A stretch of 64,000 bases of DNA from Nocardioides szechwanensis (GCF_900103935.1 NZ_FNIC01000001.1:862804-926803), one strand, 5' to 3'; numbered from the stretch's first letter, positions 31,108-41,221 are shown. Notes: a model not told the origin generated them from the letters alone. Made by a program: numbers and translations.

Positions 31108-32862
31108 ATGTCGACGTCAGACGGTCGATCCAGCGGGAGCAGTCGCAACCCGGACGAGCTCGAGAGCCAGGTGCGCTTTCTCGAGTCCGAGGTGTCCGAC
31201 CTGCGCCGCCGTCTCAGTGACGCCCCCGGGCAGTCCCGGGGCGTGGAGCTACGGCTGGCCGACGCCCAGCGCTCGCTGGCGGCCGTCACGTCCCAGAACG
31301 AACGCCTCGCCGAGACCCTGCGCGAGGCCCGCGACCAGATCATGAAGCTCAAGGAGGAGGTCGACCGGCTGGCCCAGCCGCCCGCCGGTTTCGGCACCTT
31401 CCTGGCGCGCAACGACGACGACTCGGTCGACGTCTTCACCGGTGGGCGCAAGCTGCGGGTCAACGTCAGTCCGGCCGTTGACGCCACCGCGCTGCAGCGC
31501 GGCCAGGAGGTCATGCTCAACGAGGCCCTCAACGTCGTCGCCGCCTTCGACTTCGAGGAAGTCGGCGAGGTCGTGATGTTCAAGGAGATGCTCGCCGATG
31601 GCGCGCGGGCCCTGGTCATCGCCAACGCCGACGAGGAGCGCGTCGTACGCCTCGCCGAGCCCTTGCACCACGAGACCATCCGCGCCGGCGACTCCCTGCT
31701 GCTCGACTCCCGGGCCGGCTACGTCTACGAGAAGGTGCCCAAGTCCGAGGTCGAGGAGCTCGTCCTCGAAGAGGTGCCGGACATCGACTACAGCGACATC
31801 GGTGGTCTCTTCGGCCAGATCGAGCAGATCCGCGACGCGGTCGAGCTGCCCTACCTGCACCCCGAGCTGTTCCTGGAGCACGAGCTCAAGCCGCCCAAGG
31901 GCGTGCTGCTCTACGGACCTCCCGGCTGCGGCAAGACGCTGATCGCCAAGGCCGTGGCCAACTCGCTGGCCAAGAAGGTCGCCGCGAAGACGGGCCAGGA
32001 GGGGAAGTCGTACTTCCTCAACATCAAAGGCCCCGAGCTGCTCAACAAGTACGTCGGCGAGACCGAGCGCCACATCCGCCTGGTCTTCCAGCGGGCCCGC
32101 GAGAAGGCCAGCGAGGGCACGCCGGTCATCGTGTTCTTCGACGAGATGGACTCGCTCTTCCGCACCCGCGGCTCCGGCGTCTCCTCCGACGTCGAGAACA
32201 CCATCGTCCCGCAGCTCCTCAGCGAGATCGATGGCGTCGAGCTGCTTGAGAATGTCCTGGTCATCGGCGCTTCCAACCGCGAGGACATGATCGACCCCGC
32301 GATCCTGCGCCCCGGACGACTCGACGTGAAGATCAAGATCGAGCGACCCGACGCGGAGTCGGCACGCGACATCTTCAGCAAGTACCTCACCCCCAGCCTG
32401 CCGCTGCACGCCGACGACCTCGGCGAGTTCGGTGGCGACCGCGACGCCTGCGTGGCCGGGATGATCCGCGCCACCGTCGAGCGCATGTACACCGAGACCG
32501 AGGAGAACCGCTTCCTCGAGGTGACCTACGCCAACGGCGACAAGGAGGTCCTGTACTTCAAGGACTTCAACTCCGGCGCCATGATCCAGAACATCGTCGA
32601 CCGGGCCAAGAAGATGGCGATCAAGGACCTCCTCGACCACCAGCAGCGCGGCCTGCGCGTCTCGCACCTGCTCCAGGCGTGCGTCGACGAGTTCAAGGAG
32701 AACGAGGACCTGCCCAACACCACCAACCCCGACGACTGGGCGCGCATCTCCGGCAAGAAGGGCGAGCGGATCGTCTTCATCCGCACGCTCATCACCGGCA
32801 AGCAGGGCACCGAGCCCGGCCGCTCCATCGACACCGTCGCCAACACGGGTCAGTACCTCTAG
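31108..32862 (+). CDS. mpa: Proteasome-associated AAA ATPase Mpa/ARC
   Basis: About 584 residues. Mpa/ARC forms the hexameric unfoldase that binds Pup and feeds tagged proteins to the 20S core. It has an N-terminal coiled coil (about residues 13-60, [23 protein letters not shown]), OB-type interdomain strands, Walker A GPPGCGKT, Walker [13 protein letters not shown] and an arginine-finger region. The C-terminus TVANTGQYL carries the QYL tail with penultimate Tyr that docks and opens the core. The ATG at 31108 lies 8 nt after AGGAGG; a GTG at 31099 overlaps that site. It is followed by a strong hairpin and a repeat. Confidence 0.97.
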   Translation: MSTSDGRSSGSSRNPDELESQVRFLESEVSDLRRRLSDAPGQSRGVELRLADAQRSLAAVTSQNERLAETLREARDQIMKLKEEVDRLAQPPAGFGTFLARNDDDSVDVFTGGRKLRVNVSPAVDATALQRGQEVMLNEALNVVAAFDFEEVGEVVMFKEMLADGARALVIANADEERVVRLAEPLHHETIRAGDSLLLDSRAGYVYEKVPKSEVEELVLEEVPDIDYSDIGGLFGQIEQIRDAVELPYLHPELFLEHELKPPKGVLLYGPPGCGKTLIAKAVANSLAKKVAAKTGQEGKSYFLNIKGPELLNKYVGETERHIRLVFQRAREKASEGTPVIVFFDEMDSLFRTRGSGVSSDVENTIVPQLLSEIDGVELLENVLVIGASNREDMIDPAILRPGRLDVKIKIERPDAESARDIFSKYLTPSLPLHADDLGEFGGDRDACVAGMIRATVERMYTETEENRFLEVTYANGDKEVLYFKDFNSGAMIQNIVDRAKKMAIKDLLDHQQRGLRVSHLLQACVDEFKENEDLPNTTNPDDWARISGKKGERIVFIRTLITGKQGTEPGRSIDTVANTGQYL

Positions 32863-32877
32863 GTTCCACGCTGCCCC

Positions 32878-32906
32878 GCCTGCAGCCGGCATCCTCGGCT
32901 GCAGGC
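32878..32906 (+). terminator. Hairpin terminator after mpa
   Basis: GCCTGCAGCCG and CGGCTGCAGGC form a perfect 11-bp stem with a 7-nt loop 15 bp after the mpa stop. There is no T tract, as is common in high-GC genomes. Confidence 0.6.
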
Positions 32907-32914
32907 GCTTGGGC

Positions 32915-32977
32915 CTGCGGTTTGGTCACAAACCGCACGTTCCCGGCGCCCTGCGCTGCGGTTTGTGACCAAACCGC
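32915..32977. repeat. Nested palindromic repeat, copy 4
   Basis: Left arm 32917-32936 and right arm 32958-32977 are perfect. It lies between convergent mpa and the methyltransferase gene, right after the mpa hairpin. Confidence 0.95.
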
Positions 32978-32984
32978 GCGCCGC

Positions 32985-33605
32985 TCAGGCGGTCGCCCGC
33001 CCCAGGTAGCCGAACGTCCACGGGCGCGAGACCCGCGGCCCGGGCAGGTACTCCGAGCGCAGCTCGACGATCTCCAGCCCCGCTCCGCGGACGAGCGCCG
33101 GGATGTCGCGCGACAGGTGGCACCCGCCGGCCAGGCGCCGCTGCACCGGCTCGAGCCGGTGCTGCCACACGACGACGCCGGGGTCCGGCGCCAGACCGTG
33201 CTCGACGAAGTGCAGCGCGCCACCCGTCCGCAGCACCCGTCGTACCTCGGCGAGTGCCCGAGCCACGTCCGGGATCGTGCACAACGTGAACGTCGACAAG
33301 ACGGCGTCGTATGACGCGTCATCGGCCTCGAGGCGCTGTCCGTCGAGTCCGACCCGGACCACCGGCACGCGGCTGGCGGCCCGTCGGCTCTCGGAGAGCC
33401 GCCACGCGAGGTCGGAGGGCTCCACGGCGCTGATCGTCGACACCGCGGCGGGGTAGTACCGGGCGTTGAGACCGCTGCCGTACCCCAGCTCGAGGACTTC
33501 GCCGTGCAGCCCGGCGCAGACGGCGGCGCGCAGCTCGCCGATCTCGGGGGACCGCAGCGAGCGATCCACGAGCCGCGGGACGACCCGCTCCTCCCACAGA
33601 CCCAT
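32985..33605 (-). CDS. Class I SAM-dependent methyltransferase
   Basis: The 206-residue product has motif I VLELGYGSGLNARYY, an acidic residue after strand 2 in ISAVEPSDLAW, motif IV-like VLSTFTLCTIPDV and RVLRTGGALHFVEHG. It belongs to the small UbiE-like/phospholipid methyltransferase group; the substrate is unknown. The ATG at 33605 lies only 1 nt after a TACTCT sequence, so the true start may be the in-frame CTG two codons later (7 nt from that box). It interrupts the proteasome gene order on the opposite strand. Confidence 0.82.
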   Translation of the reverse strand: MGLWEERVVPRLVDRSLRSPEIGELRAAVCAGLHGEVLELGYGSGLNARYYPAAVSTISAVEPSDLAWRLSESRRAASRVPVVRVGLDGQRLEADDASYDAVLSTFTLCTIPDVARALAEVRRVLRTGGALHFVEHGLAPDPGVVVWQHRLEPVQRRLAGGCHLSRDIPALVRGAGLEIVELRSEYLPGPRVSRPWTFGYLGRATA

Positions 33606-33698
33606 CAGAGTACCGCGCGCCGGAGACCGCCCGCAGACAGCCGCGTGCTAGGCAGGGGAGGTCGCTCGCCCGGAGCGACGCGAAACCCGGGAGTTCCC

Positions 33699-33776
33699 AT
33701 GATCAAGATCATCCTCATCATCCTCGTCGTCCTCGTGATCCTGTACGTCGCTCGCATGGTGCTGAGCAAGCGCTGA
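33699..33776 (+). CDS. Very small membrane protein (25 aa)
   Basis: ATG at 33699 opens a 25-residue frame: MIK, a hydrophobic stretch of about 18 residues rich in Ile, Leu and Val, and a basic end (VLSKR). GGGAG lies 5 nt upstream. The composition is that of a single-pass small membrane protein with the basic end likely inside. The frame stays open upstream, but only this part is hydrophobic. No family is recognised. It sits alone between a methyltransferase gene and dop. Confidence 0.5.
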   Translation: MIKIILIILVVLVILYVARMVLSKR

Positions 33777-33798
33777 CCGTCGTCGCCTGTGGTCCGCG

Positions 33799-33804
33799 TA
33801 CCCT
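33799..33804 (+). promoter_or_regulatory. -10 box (TACCCT), leaderless start of dop
   Basis: TACCCT ends 6 nt before the ATG at 33811. Confidence 0.5.
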
Positions 33805-33810
33805 CGTGCC

Positions 33811-35319
33811 ATGAGCGTACGACGGGTCATGGGGGCCGAGGTCGAGTACGGCATCTCGGTCCAAGGTCAGCCACTGGCCAACCCCATGGTGGCGTCGTCG
33901 CAGGTGGTCAACGCCTACGCGTCGGCCACGGTGCGGGCGCGGCGCGCCCGGTGGGACTTCGAAGAGGAGTCGCCGCTGCGCGACGCCCGCGGTTTCGACA
34001 TGTCGCGGCAGGTGGCCGACCCCAGCCAGCTGACCGACGAGGACATGGGACTCGCCAACGTCATCCTCACCAACGGCGCGCGCCTCTACGTCGACCACGC
34101 CCACCCCGAGTACTCCAGCCCCGAGGTCACCAACCCCCTCGACATCGTCCTGTGGGACAAGGCGGGGGAGCAGGTGATGCTCGACGCGCAGCGCCGGGCC
34201 GGACAGCTGCCCAACGGGGCCGTGATCACGCTCTACAAGAACAACACGGACAACAAGGGCGCCTCCTACGGCGCCCACGAGAACTACCTCATGCGTCGCT
34301 CCACGCCGTTCGCCGACATCGTGCGCCACCTGACGCCGTTCTTCGTCAGCCGCCAGGTCGTGTGCGGCGCCGGCCGGGTCGGGATCGGCCAGGACGGCCG
34401 CGAGCACGGGTTCCAGATCAGCCAGCGCGCCGACTTCTTCGAGGTCGAGGTCGGCCTGGAGACCACCCTCAAGCGCCCGATCATCAACACCCGCGACGAG
34501 CCGCACGCTGACCCGGAGAAGTACCGCCGCCTCCACGTCATCATCGGCGACGCCAACCTCTCCGAGGTCTCGACCTACCTCAAGGTCGGGACCACGGCAC
34601 TGGTGCTCGCGATGATCGAGGACCGCTTCATCGGCCCCGACCTCACCGTCGACGGCGCCGTCTCCGCGCTGCGAGCGGTGTCCCACGACCCCACGCTCAA
34701 GCAGACGTTCACGCTCACCGACGGGCGCACGCTGACCGCCGTACAGCTGCAGCTCGAGTACCTCGACCTCGCCAAGAAGTACGTCGAGGACCGTCTCGGC
34801 GCCGACGCCGACGCCCAGACCGTGGATGTGCTCCAGCGCTGGGAGTCCGTGCTCGACCGGCTCGAGCGCGACCCGATGCTGTGCGCCACCGAGCTCGACT
34901 GGGTCGCCAAGCTCAAGCTGCTCGAGCAGTACCGACACCGCGACGGCCTCGACTGGAGCGACGCAAAGCTGCAGCTCATCGACCTCCAGTACTCCGACAT
35001 CCGTCCCGACAAGGGCCTCTACAACCGGCTCGTCGCCTCGGGTCGGATGGAGCGTCTGCTCGACGACGGCGCCGTCGAGCGCGCCATGCACGACCCGCCG
35101 GAGGACACCCGCGCCTACTTCCGGGGCCGCTGTCTCGAGAAGTACGCCGAGCACGTCGCCGCCGCCTCCTGGGACTCGGTGATCTTCGACCTCCCCGGGC
35201 GCGAGTCACTCCAGCGGGTTCCCACCATCGACCCCCTCCGGGGCAGCAAAGCTCACGTCGGTGACCTCCTCGACCGCTGCGACACCGCCGAGCAGCTGTT
35301 CACCGCCCTCACCCGCTGA
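33811..35319 (+). CDS. dop: Pup deamidase/depupylase Dop
   Basis: The 502-residue enzyme converts the Pup C-terminal Gln to Glu and also removes Pup from substrates. It is a glutamine-synthetase-fold relative of PafA. The metal-binding Glu is in GAEVEYGIS at the N-terminus, followed by an extended Dop loop ([17 protein letters not shown]) that PafA lacks, then [37 protein letters not shown], and [18 protein letters not shown]. These are typical of Dop. Pup in this window ends in Gln, so Dop is needed for tagging. Confidence 0.97.
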   Translation: MSVRRVMGAEVEYGISVQGQPLANPMVASSQVVNAYASATVRARRARWDFEEESPLRDARGFDMSRQVADPSQLTDEDMGLANVILTNGARLYVDHAHPEYSSPEVTNPLDIVLWDKAGEQVMLDAQRRAGQLPNGAVITLYKNNTDNKGASYGAHENYLMRRSTPFADIVRHLTPFFVSRQVVCGAGRVGIGQDGREHGFQISQRADFFEVEVGLETTLKRPIINTRDEPHADPEKYRRLHVIIGDANLSEVSTYLKVGTTALVLAMIEDRFIGPDLTVDGAVSALRAVSHDPTLKQTFTLTDGRTLTAVQLQLEYLDLAKKYVEDRLGADADAQTVDVLQRWESVLDRLERDPMLCATELDWVAKLKLLEQYRHRDGLDWSDAKLQLIDLQYSDIRPDKGLYNRLVASGRMERLLDDGAVERAMHDPPEDTRAYFRGRCLEKYAEHVAAASWDSVIFDLPGRESLQRVPTIDPLRGSKAHVGDLLDRCDTAEQLFTALTR

Positions 35320-35331
35320 CCCGGCCGGGTC

Positions 35332-35391
35332 GCGGTTTGGTCACAAACCGCAGACCTCGGCGCTCTCGACCCGCGGTTTGTGACCAAAGCA
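35332..35391. repeat. Nested palindromic repeat, copy 5 (right arm decayed)
   Basis: The left arm is perfect (35332-35351). The right arm keeps GCGGTTTGTGACCAAA (35373-35388) and then diverges. It lies between codirectional dop and pup, ending about 23 bp before the pup -10, so it covers the -35 region. Confidence 0.85.
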
Positions 35392-35413
35392 CCATCCGCT
35401 TCGCGCGACTGGA

Positions 35414-35419
35414 TAGGGT
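35414..35419 (+). promoter_or_regulatory. -10 box (TAGGGT), leaderless start of pup
   Basis: TAGGGT ends 6 nt before the ATG at 35426. Repeat copy 5 lies just upstream. Confidence 0.55.
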
Positions 35420-35425
35420 CGAGAC

Positions 35426-35623
35426 ATGGCCCAAGAGCAGAAGCAGCCGCGCAAGTCGTCGGAGACTGACGAGGCGACCGAGGTCGCCACCGAGAGCGAC
35501 GTCGCCGAGCGCAGGGAAGCCCTCGACGACGACGTCGACGCCATCCTCGACGAGATCGACGAGGTGCTCGAGTCCAACGCCGAGGACTTCGTGAAGTCGT
35601 TCATCCAGAAGGGTGGCCAGTGA
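35426..35623 (+). CDS. pup: Prokaryotic ubiquitin-like protein Pup
   Basis: The 65-residue protein is the degradation tag. It is acidic and mostly disordered, has a helical region [23 protein letters not shown] that binds the Mpa coiled coil, and ends IQKGGQ. The terminal Gln must be deamidated to Glu by Dop before PafA ligation to substrate lysines. Its stop overlaps the prcB start as GTGA, so tag and protease are translated together. Confidence 0.98.
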   Translation: MAQEQKQPRKSSETDEATEVATESDVAERREALDDDVDAILDEIDEVLESNAEDFVKSFIQKGGQ

Positions 35624-36477
35624 ACGACCCCCGCCTCCCGGCGTCGTACCTCCAGCCCGGCGTGTCGTCGTTCAGCGACTTCCTCGCCGCCCAGGCCCCG
35701 GAGCTCCTGCCCAACCGGCGTGCGCTGCCGCAGGGTCAGGCCGGCGACCTCGCACCGCACGGGACGACGATCGTCGCCGCGACGTTCCCCGGCGGCGTGG
35801 TCATGGCCGGCGACCGGCGCGCCACGATGGGCAACATCATCGCCCAGCGCGACATCGAGAAGGTGTTCCCCGCCGACGAGTACTCCGTGGTCGGCATCGC
35901 CGGTGCAGCCGGCCTGGCCGTCGAGATGGTGCGGCTCTTCCAGACCGAGCTCGAGCACTACGAGAAGATCGAGGGCACCACGCTCTCCATGGACGGCAAG
36001 GCCAACCGGCTCGCGGCTCTCATCCGCGCCAACCTCGGCATGGCGATGCAGGGCCTCGCCGTCGTACCTCTCTTCGCCGGCTACGACCTCCGCCAGGGCC
36101 ACGGCCGCATCTTCAGCTACGACGTGACCGGCGGACGCTACGAGGAGCAGGCCTTCTTCTCCGTCGGCTCCGGGTCGCTGTTCGCGAAGGGGTCGCTCAA
36201 GAAGCTCTACCGCGAGGACCTAGACGAGACCGAGTGCGCGACGGCCGTCGTCCAGGCGCTGTACGACGCCGCCGACGACGACTCCGCGACCGGTGGACCC
36301 GACATGACCCGCCGGATCTTTCCCGTGGTCCGCGTGATCACGGCCGACGGCGGGCGCCGTCTCCACGACGAGGAGGTCGCAGAGATCGCCGACCGAATCC
36401 TTGGTGGCCGGATGATCCGACCCGACGGACCGCTCGCGCCCCTCACCGGCCCCTCGACGACGGGAGACGCCCGATGA
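35620..36477 (+). CDS. prcB: Proteasome beta subunit PrcB
   Basis: The 285-residue subunit carries the proteolytic site. A 48-residue propeptide (to LAPHG) precedes the mature N-terminal Thr at about residue 49 in [23 protein letters not shown], which becomes the nucleophile after autocleavage; the Asp and Lys-like pocket residues follow ([20 protein letters not shown]). [15 protein letters not shown] is the active-site GSG segment. The GTG start overlaps pup and the stop overlaps prcA. Confidence 0.97.
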   Translation: MNDPRLPASYLQPGVSSFSDFLAAQAPELLPNRRALPQGQAGDLAPHGTTIVAATFPGGVVMAGDRRATMGNIIAQRDIEKVFPADEYSVVGIAGAAGLAVEMVRLFQTELEHYEKIEGTTLSMDGKANRLAALIRANLGMAMQGLAVVPLFAGYDLRQGHGRIFSYDVTGGRYEEQAFFSVGSGSLFAKGSLKKLYREDLDETECATAVVQALYDAADDDSATGGPDMTRRIFPVVRVITADGGRRLHDEEVAEIADRILGGRMIRPDGPLAPLTGPSTTGDAR

Positions 36478-37412
36478 GCATGCCGTTCTACGTCTCGCCC
36501 GAGCAGCTGATGAAGGACCGGGCCGACTTCGCACGCAAGGGCATCGCCCGAGGCCGCTCCGTGGTGACAGTTCAGTACGCCGAGGGCATCCTCTTCGCCT
36601 CCGAGAACCCCTCGCAGGCGCTGCACAAGGTCTCGGAGATCTACGACCGGATCGCCTTCGCGGCGGTGGGTCGCTACAACGAGTTCGAGAACCTCCGGAT
36701 CGCCGGCGTGCGCCTCGCCGACATGCGCGGCTACGCCTACGACCGCCGCGACGTCACGGGCCGGGGGCTCGCCAACGCCTACGCACAGACCCTGGGCACG
36801 ATCTTCTCCAGCGGCGGTGAGAAGCCCTACGAGGTCGAGCTGTTCGTGGCCGAGGTCAGCGACTCCGCTGCCGACGACCAGATCTACCGGCTGACGTACG
36901 ACGGTCAGGTCGCCGACGAGCAGGGCTTCGCCGTGATGGGCGGCGCGTCCGACGTGGTCGCGAGCTACATCGAGGAGCGCTACTCCGAGGGCGCCTCGCT
37001 GGAGAGCGTGGTCCGGCTCGCCGTCGCCGCGCTCGGACACTCTTCCGACGCCGACCGGGTGATCGACGTCGACCACCTCGAGGTGGCGATCCTCGACCGG
37101 ACGCGCAGCCAGCCCCGGAAGTTCAGCCGGGTGAGCCCCGCCCGTCTCAGCGCCCTCCTGGGAGAACGCGGCCCGTCGACCCCCGACGAGCTGGCTCCCG
37201 AGGACACCCAGGCCGGTGGAGCCCCCAGCGACGGGACCCCCGACGACCCCGCCGACCCGACGGACCAGGCCAGCGGCCACGTCGCCCCGCTCGAGGACCC
37301 CGTCACCGGCGAGCCCAACGGCGGCGGCCCCGCCACGGATTCCGGACCGCCCTCGGGCCAGGAGCCTCCGGTCGCGCCGCCGCCTTCCGGTCCCACCGGT
37401 CCGGCTCTGTAG
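36474..37412 (+). CDS. prcA: Proteasome alpha subunit PrcA
   Basis: The 312-residue subunit forms the outer ring and gate of the 20S core. It starts [31 protein letters not shown], the gate and H0 helix, with typical [23 protein letters not shown]. The family core ends near residue 230; the last about 80 residues are a proline-, glycine- and acid-rich tail ([20 protein letters not shown]...), longer than in mycobacteria. The ATG overlaps the prcB stop (ATGA). The tail may affect ring access, but that is inference. Confidence 0.96.
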   Translation: MSMPFYVSPEQLMKDRADFARKGIARGRSVVTVQYAEGILFASENPSQALHKVSEIYDRIAFAAVGRYNEFENLRIAGVRLADMRGYAYDRRDVTGRGLANAYAQTLGTIFSSGGEKPYEVELFVAEVSDSAADDQIYRLTYDGQVADEQGFAVMGGASDVVASYIEERYSEGASLESVVRLAVAALGHSSDADRVIDVDHLEVAILDRTRSQPRKFSRVSPARLSALLGERGPSTPDELAPEDTQAGGAPSDGTPDDPADPTDQASGHVAPLEDPVTGEPNGGGPATDSGPPSGQEPPVAPPPSGPTGPAL

Positions 37413-37450
37413 CCCACGACTAGGGGATCTCGACTGCGGCCCGACGGCCC

Positions 37451-37511
37451 GCGGTTTGGTCTCAGTCCGCAGCCAAAGCCCGCTCCTGCCTGCGGTTTGT
37501 GACCAAACCGC
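37451..37511. repeat. Nested palindromic repeat, copy 6 (left arm mutated)
   Basis: Left arm reads GCGGTTTGGTCTCAGTCCGC (37451-37470), with changes in its second half. The right arm (37492-37511) is perfect. It lies between prcA and the nuclease-like gene. Confidence 0.85.
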
Positions 37512-37608
37512 GGCAGCCGCGACCCGGGGCACGCTGCTTCGCCGCGGTGATCCACAGCCGCGTGCGAGCCGAGTTTGCGTAGGAGCAGTTCGGACCAGGC
37601 TGAGTGTC

Positions 37609-38616
37609 ATGACCAGCTCAACCGGTGCGCGGCAGGGGAGGGATCCCCAGGAGCCCGGGATCCCGAACCCGGTCGGCGCGATCCTCGGCGAGGTCCGCAC
37701 GGTGGGCCATCGCCGGGTCAGCTTCGGGCTCTACCGGCCGCTCACGGACGGGACTGAGTTCGAGGAGCTCATTCGCGACCTCCATGCGCTGCGACTCGTG
37801 ATGCCCCCGGACGCGGCCTTCACCCATCTCACCGCCGCCCTGCTGCGCGGCTGGCAGGTGTCGAAGCTGCCTGCCAACCTCCCGGTCTTCGCCGCCGTGC
37901 ACTCAGGCACGAGGCGTCCCCGGCGCCCCGGCCTGCTCTTCTCCCGGCTGGTCGGCGACCGCCCGGCGGAGATGCGCCACGGCCTGCCTGGAGAACCGGC
38001 CGAGGAGATCCTGCTGCGCGTCGCCCGCGACCTGGGGGTGATGGACCTGGTGATCATGATCGACTCGGCGCTGCAGCTGGGTGACATCGACGTGGAGCGG
38101 ATGGACCGGTTGCTGGCCAGCCGACGGCCCGGGGTGAGGGCGCTGCGCGCGGCGTGGCAGGCCTCGGACGGCCGGGCCGAGAGTGGTGGCGAGAGCGTGC
38201 TGCGGATGTTTCACGACGCCCTCGACATCGCGGTCGAACCGCAGGCAGTCCTCAGAGACGACACCGGACGCCGCGTAGGGCGGGCGGACCTGCTCGTCAT
38301 CGGGACCCGCGAGGTCCACGAGTACGACGGCGCCCACCATCGTGACGGCAGGCAGGACCAGGTCGACCTGAGGCGGGAACGTGGTCTCGGCACGTCGTAC
38401 CGGCGACGAGGCTTCACCCTCGACGACCTGCTCAACCAGCCCGCGACCGTGATGCACGAGCTCGACCGGGTCCTGGGCCGACGGCACGAGCCGGCGCGGC
38501 TTCGCAGATGGCGTGCGCTGATCGCCGGCTCGATGTACTCGGACGCCGCTCGGCAGCGGCTCGTGAACCGGTGGCAGAGGGCCGTCGGCGTGGTGGACTG
38601 GCGCTCCGCCGCCTGA
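37609..38616 (+). CDS. Vsr-like/DUF559-type nuclease-domain protein
   Basis: The 335-residue protein has an N-terminal part resembling AbiEi-like or transcriptional-regulator-type proteins of actinobacteria ([17 protein letters not shown]..., [20 protein letters not shown]). The C-terminal domain has a very-short-patch-repair endonuclease layout: Glu about 195 ([12 protein letters not shown]), Asp 227 ([11 protein letters not shown]), then HEYDGAHHR with Glu 238 and Asp 240. Such proteins are often present in several copies in nocardioform genomes and their role is unknown. It separates prcA from pafA and is flanked on both sides by the palindromic repeats. No clear promoter is seen. Confidence 0.72.
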   Translation: MTSSTGARQGRDPQEPGIPNPVGAILGEVRTVGHRRVSFGLYRPLTDGTEFEELIRDLHALRLVMPPDAAFTHLTAALLRGWQVSKLPANLPVFAAVHSGTRRPRRPGLLFSRLVGDRPAEMRHGLPGEPAEEILLRVARDLGVMDLVIMIDSALQLGDIDVERMDRLLASRRPGVRALRAAWQASDGRAESGGESVLRMFHDALDIAVEPQAVLRDDTGRRVGRADLLVIGTREVHEYDGAHHRDGRQDQVDLRRERGLGTSYRRRGFTLDDLLNQPATVMHELDRVLGRRHEPARLRRWRALIAGSMYSDAARQRLVNRWQRAVGVVDWRSAA

Positions 38617-38634
38617 CCGCCACCAGGTCCGTGC

Positions 38635-38654
38635 GCGGTTTGGGACCAAACCGC
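38635..38654. repeat. Solo palindromic repeat arm, copy 7
   Basis: GCGGTTTGGGACCAAACCGC is a variant arm whose stem extends to 9 bp around a GA centre. There is no second arm. It lies between the nuclease gene and pafA, 46 bp before the pafA -10. Confidence 0.85.
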
Positions 38655-38700
38655 AACTGAGACGCCCGACGAATGAGCGGACTCCTGAGCAGGCGCACCG

Positions 38701-38706
38701 TAGGGT
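38701..38706 (+). promoter_or_regulatory. -10 box (TAGGGT), leaderless start of pafA
   Basis: TAGGGT ends 7 nt before the GTG at 38714. Confidence 0.55.
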
Positions 38707-38713
38707 TTGCCTC

Positions 38714-40075
38714 GTGGACCGGCGGATCTTCGGCATCGAGAACGAGTACGGCGTCACGTGCACGTTCAAGGGCCAGCGACGGCTGAGCCCGGACGAGGTC
38801 GCGCGCTACCTGTTCCGCAAGGTCGTCAGCTGGGGCCGCTCCAGCAACGTGTTCCTGCGCAACGGGGCCCGCCTCTACCTCGACGTCGGCAGCCACCCCG
38901 AGTACGCCACTCCGGAGTGCGACGACATCGCCGAGCTGGTCACCCACGACAAGGCCGGCGAGCGGGTGCTGGAGGGCCTGCTCCTCGACGCCGAGCAGCG
39001 CCTGCACGACGAAGGCATCCAGGGCGAGATCTACCTGTTCAAGAACAACACCGACTCCGCCGGCAACTCCTACGGCTGCCACGAGAACTACCTGGTCGGG
39101 CGTGCCGGTGAGTTCAGCAGGCTCGCCGACATCCTCATCCCGTTCCTGGTGACGCGGCAGATCGTGGTGGGGGCCGGCAAGATCACGCAGACGCCGCGCG
39201 GTGCGTCGTACTCCGTCTCCCAACGTGCCGAGCACATCTGGGAGGGCGTCAGCAGCGCGACCACCCGCAGCCGCCCGATCATCAACACCCGTGATGAGCC
39301 GCACGCGGACGCGGAGAAGTACCGCCGCCTGCACGTCATCGTCGGCGACTCGAACATGAGCGAGACCACGACGATGCTGAAGGTCGCGAGCTGCGACCTG
39401 GTGCTGCGGATGATCGAGGAGGGGGTGGTGATGCGTGACCTCACCATGGAGAACCCCATCCGCGCGATCCGCGAGATCTCCCACGACGTCACCGGTCGCC
39501 GCAAGGTGCGGCTGGCCAACGGTCGCGAGGCCAGTGCTCTCGAGATCCAGGGGGAGTACCTCGGCAAGGCGCGTGACTTCGTCGACCGGCGCCAGATCAG
39601 TACGCCGCTGATCGAGCGCGCCCTGGACCTGTGGGAGCGGGGCCTGAAGGCGGTCGAGTCCGACGACCTGGGGCTGGTCGACCGTGAGATCGACTGGGTC
39701 ATCAAGTGGAAGCTGATCGACCGCTACCGCGCCAAGCACGGGCTGCCCCTGGGGCACGCCCGGATCGCCCAGCTCGACCTGGCCTACCACGACATCCACC
39801 GCGGTCGTGGCCTCTACTACCTGCTCGAGAAGCGCGGTGCGGTCGCACGGGTCACGACCGACCTGAAGATCTTCGAGGCGAAGTCGGTGCCGCCGCAGAC
39901 CACCCGCGCCCGGCTGCGCGGCGAGTTCATCCGTAAGGCGCAGGAACGGCGCCGGGACTTCACGGTCGACTGGGTGCACCTCAAGCTCAACGACCAGGCC
40001 CAGCGCACCGTGCTGTGCAAGGACCCGTTCCGGGCGTACGACGAGCGCGTCCAGCGGCTCATCGACGGGATGTAG
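38714..40075 (+). CDS. pafA: Pup--protein ligase PafA
   Basis: The 453-residue ligase phosphorylates the Pup C-terminal Glu with ATP and joins it to substrate lysines. It has the glutamine-synthetase-like fold: catalytic metal Glu in [49 protein letters not shown] and [18 protein letters not shown], without the extra Dop loop. The C-terminal Pup-binding region ends [17 protein letters not shown]. The GTG start follows a leaderless -10. A repeat element and the FKBP gene follow. Confidence 0.97.
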   Translation: MDRRIFGIENEYGVTCTFKGQRRLSPDEVARYLFRKVVSWGRSSNVFLRNGARLYLDVGSHPEYATPECDDIAELVTHDKAGERVLEGLLLDAEQRLHDEGIQGEIYLFKNNTDSAGNSYGCHENYLVGRAGEFSRLADILIPFLVTRQIVVGAGKITQTPRGASYSVSQRAEHIWEGVSSATTRSRPIINTRDEPHADAEKYRRLHVIVGDSNMSETTTMLKVASCDLVLRMIEEGVVMRDLTMENPIRAIREISHDVTGRRKVRLANGREASALEIQGEYLGKARDFVDRRQISTPLIERALDLWERGLKAVESDDLGLVDREIDWVIKWKLIDRYRAKHGLPLGHARIAQLDLAYHDIHRGRGLYYLLEKRGAVARVTTDLKIFEAKSVPPQTTRARLRGEFIRKAQERRRDFTVDWVHLKLNDQAQRTVLCKDPFRAYDERVQRLIDGM

Positions 40076-40088
40076 GTGCCGGTCAGAC

Positions 40089-40149
40089 GCGGTTTGGTCA
40101 CAAACCGCATGCGAATGCGCCCCGGGCCTGCGGTTTGTGACCAAACCGC
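40089..40149. repeat. Nested palindromic repeat, copy 8
   Basis: Left arm 40089-40108 and right arm 40130-40149 are both perfect. It lies between codirectional pafA and the FKBP lipoprotein gene, 39 bp before the latter's -10. Confidence 0.95.
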
Positions 40150-40187
40150 GGCCCGGAGGGCCGTGGGATTCTCTCAGCCGCGGCTTG

Positions 40188-40193
40188 TAGGGT
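40188..40193 (+). promoter_or_regulatory. -10 box (TAGGGT) of the FKBP gene
   Basis: TAGGGT lies 30 nt before the GTG at 40224, leaving a short leader with AAGG just before the start. Confidence 0.45.
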
Positions 40194-40223
40194 GACGGCG
40201 CCGTTGACGCTCCGCTCCCGAAG

Positions 40224-41162
40224 GTGAAACCCGTGCTGCTCCGTCGTGCCGCGACTCTGACTCTGTCCGCCCTCCTCCTGACCTCGCTCACCGCCTGCGG
40301 CGACGACGCGGGCGAGGGGGCTGAAGGCGCGGAGCGTCTCGACAGCGTCACCATCGAGGGCGAGGTTGGCAGCGCTCCCAAGGTGACCTGGGAGGACCAG
40401 ATGTCGGCCGACGAGGTCGAGGTCGAGACTCTCATCGAGGGCGACGGGGCCGACGTCGCCGAGGGGGACGTGCTCAGCATCCACTACTGGATCGGCAACG
40501 GGTTCACCGAGCGGAAGTCCTACAGCTCCTACGACGAGGGCGGGGCCCCGGAGCAGATCACGGTCGACGACCAGCTGACGCCGGTGTTCGCCGAGGCGTT
40601 CGACGACGCCAAGATCGGCTCCCGGGTCGCCGTCACCGCCTCCGCGGAGGAGGCGTTCGGCCAGGCGGGCAACACCCAGCTCGGGATCGCCCCCAAGGAC
40701 ACCGTGCTCGTCATCATCGACGTGATCGAGGAGTACGTCCCGCCGGCGCCGGTCGAGACCCCCGCGTCGAAGCTCCCGGACCCGGTCTTCGAGAAGGGTG
40801 AGCCGGTCCGGTTCGACTTCAAGGGGATCGCCAAGCCGAAGCCCGACGGTGAGCTGCTGCGCAGCGTCCTCAAGGAGGGCACCGGCAAGCTGGTCACGAC
40901 CGAGATGACGGTCACCGCCAACTACCTCGGCCAGGTGTACGGCGCCGACGGGCCGTTCGACGAGAGCTACTCCAAGCAGCCCGTCCCGTTCGCGCTCACC
41001 GGTGTCGTCGGCGGCTGGACCTACGGCCTGTCGGGCCTCAAGGTGGGCACCCGCGTGCTGCTGCAGATTCCGCCGGACCTGGGCTACGGCGCCCAGGACA
41101 AGGAGAACATCCCGCCCAACAGCACCCTCTACTTCATCGTGGACATCATCTCGGCGAAGTAG
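40224..41162 (+). CDS. Lipoprotein with two FKBP-type prolyl isomerase domains
   Basis: The 312-residue protein has a lipoprotein signal: basic start, hydrophobic core and lipobox LTAC with Cys 25. After an acidic linker, two FKBP domains follow. The first (about 75-172) is degenerate. The second (about 208-312) is canonical, with VTANYLGQVYGADGPFDESY, GVVGGWTYGLSGLKVGTRVLLQIPPDLGYG and NSTLYFIVDII. It should catalyse prolyl isomerisation at the outer face of the membrane. Such genes commonly sit between pafA and pafB in Actinobacteria. Confidence 0.9.
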   Translation: MKPVLLRRAATLTLSALLLTSLTACGDDAGEGAEGAERLDSVTIEGEVGSAPKVTWEDQMSADEVEVETLIEGDGADVAEGDVLSIHYWIGNGFTERKSYSSYDEGGAPEQITVDDQLTPVFAEAFDDAKIGSRVAVTASAEEAFGQAGNTQLGIAPKDTVLVIIDVIEEYVPPAPVETPASKLPDPVFEKGEPVRFDFKGIAKPKPDGELLRSVLKEGTGKLVTTEMTVTANYLGQVYGADGPFDESYSKQPVPFALTGVVGGWTYGLSGLKVGTRVLLQIPPDLGYGAQDKENIPPNSTLYFIVDIISAK

Positions 41163-41221
41163 CCCGCACGACGACCACCACCAGTCGCGACCAGCCACAG
41201 CAGGCCAGGAGGGAGAGCAGC

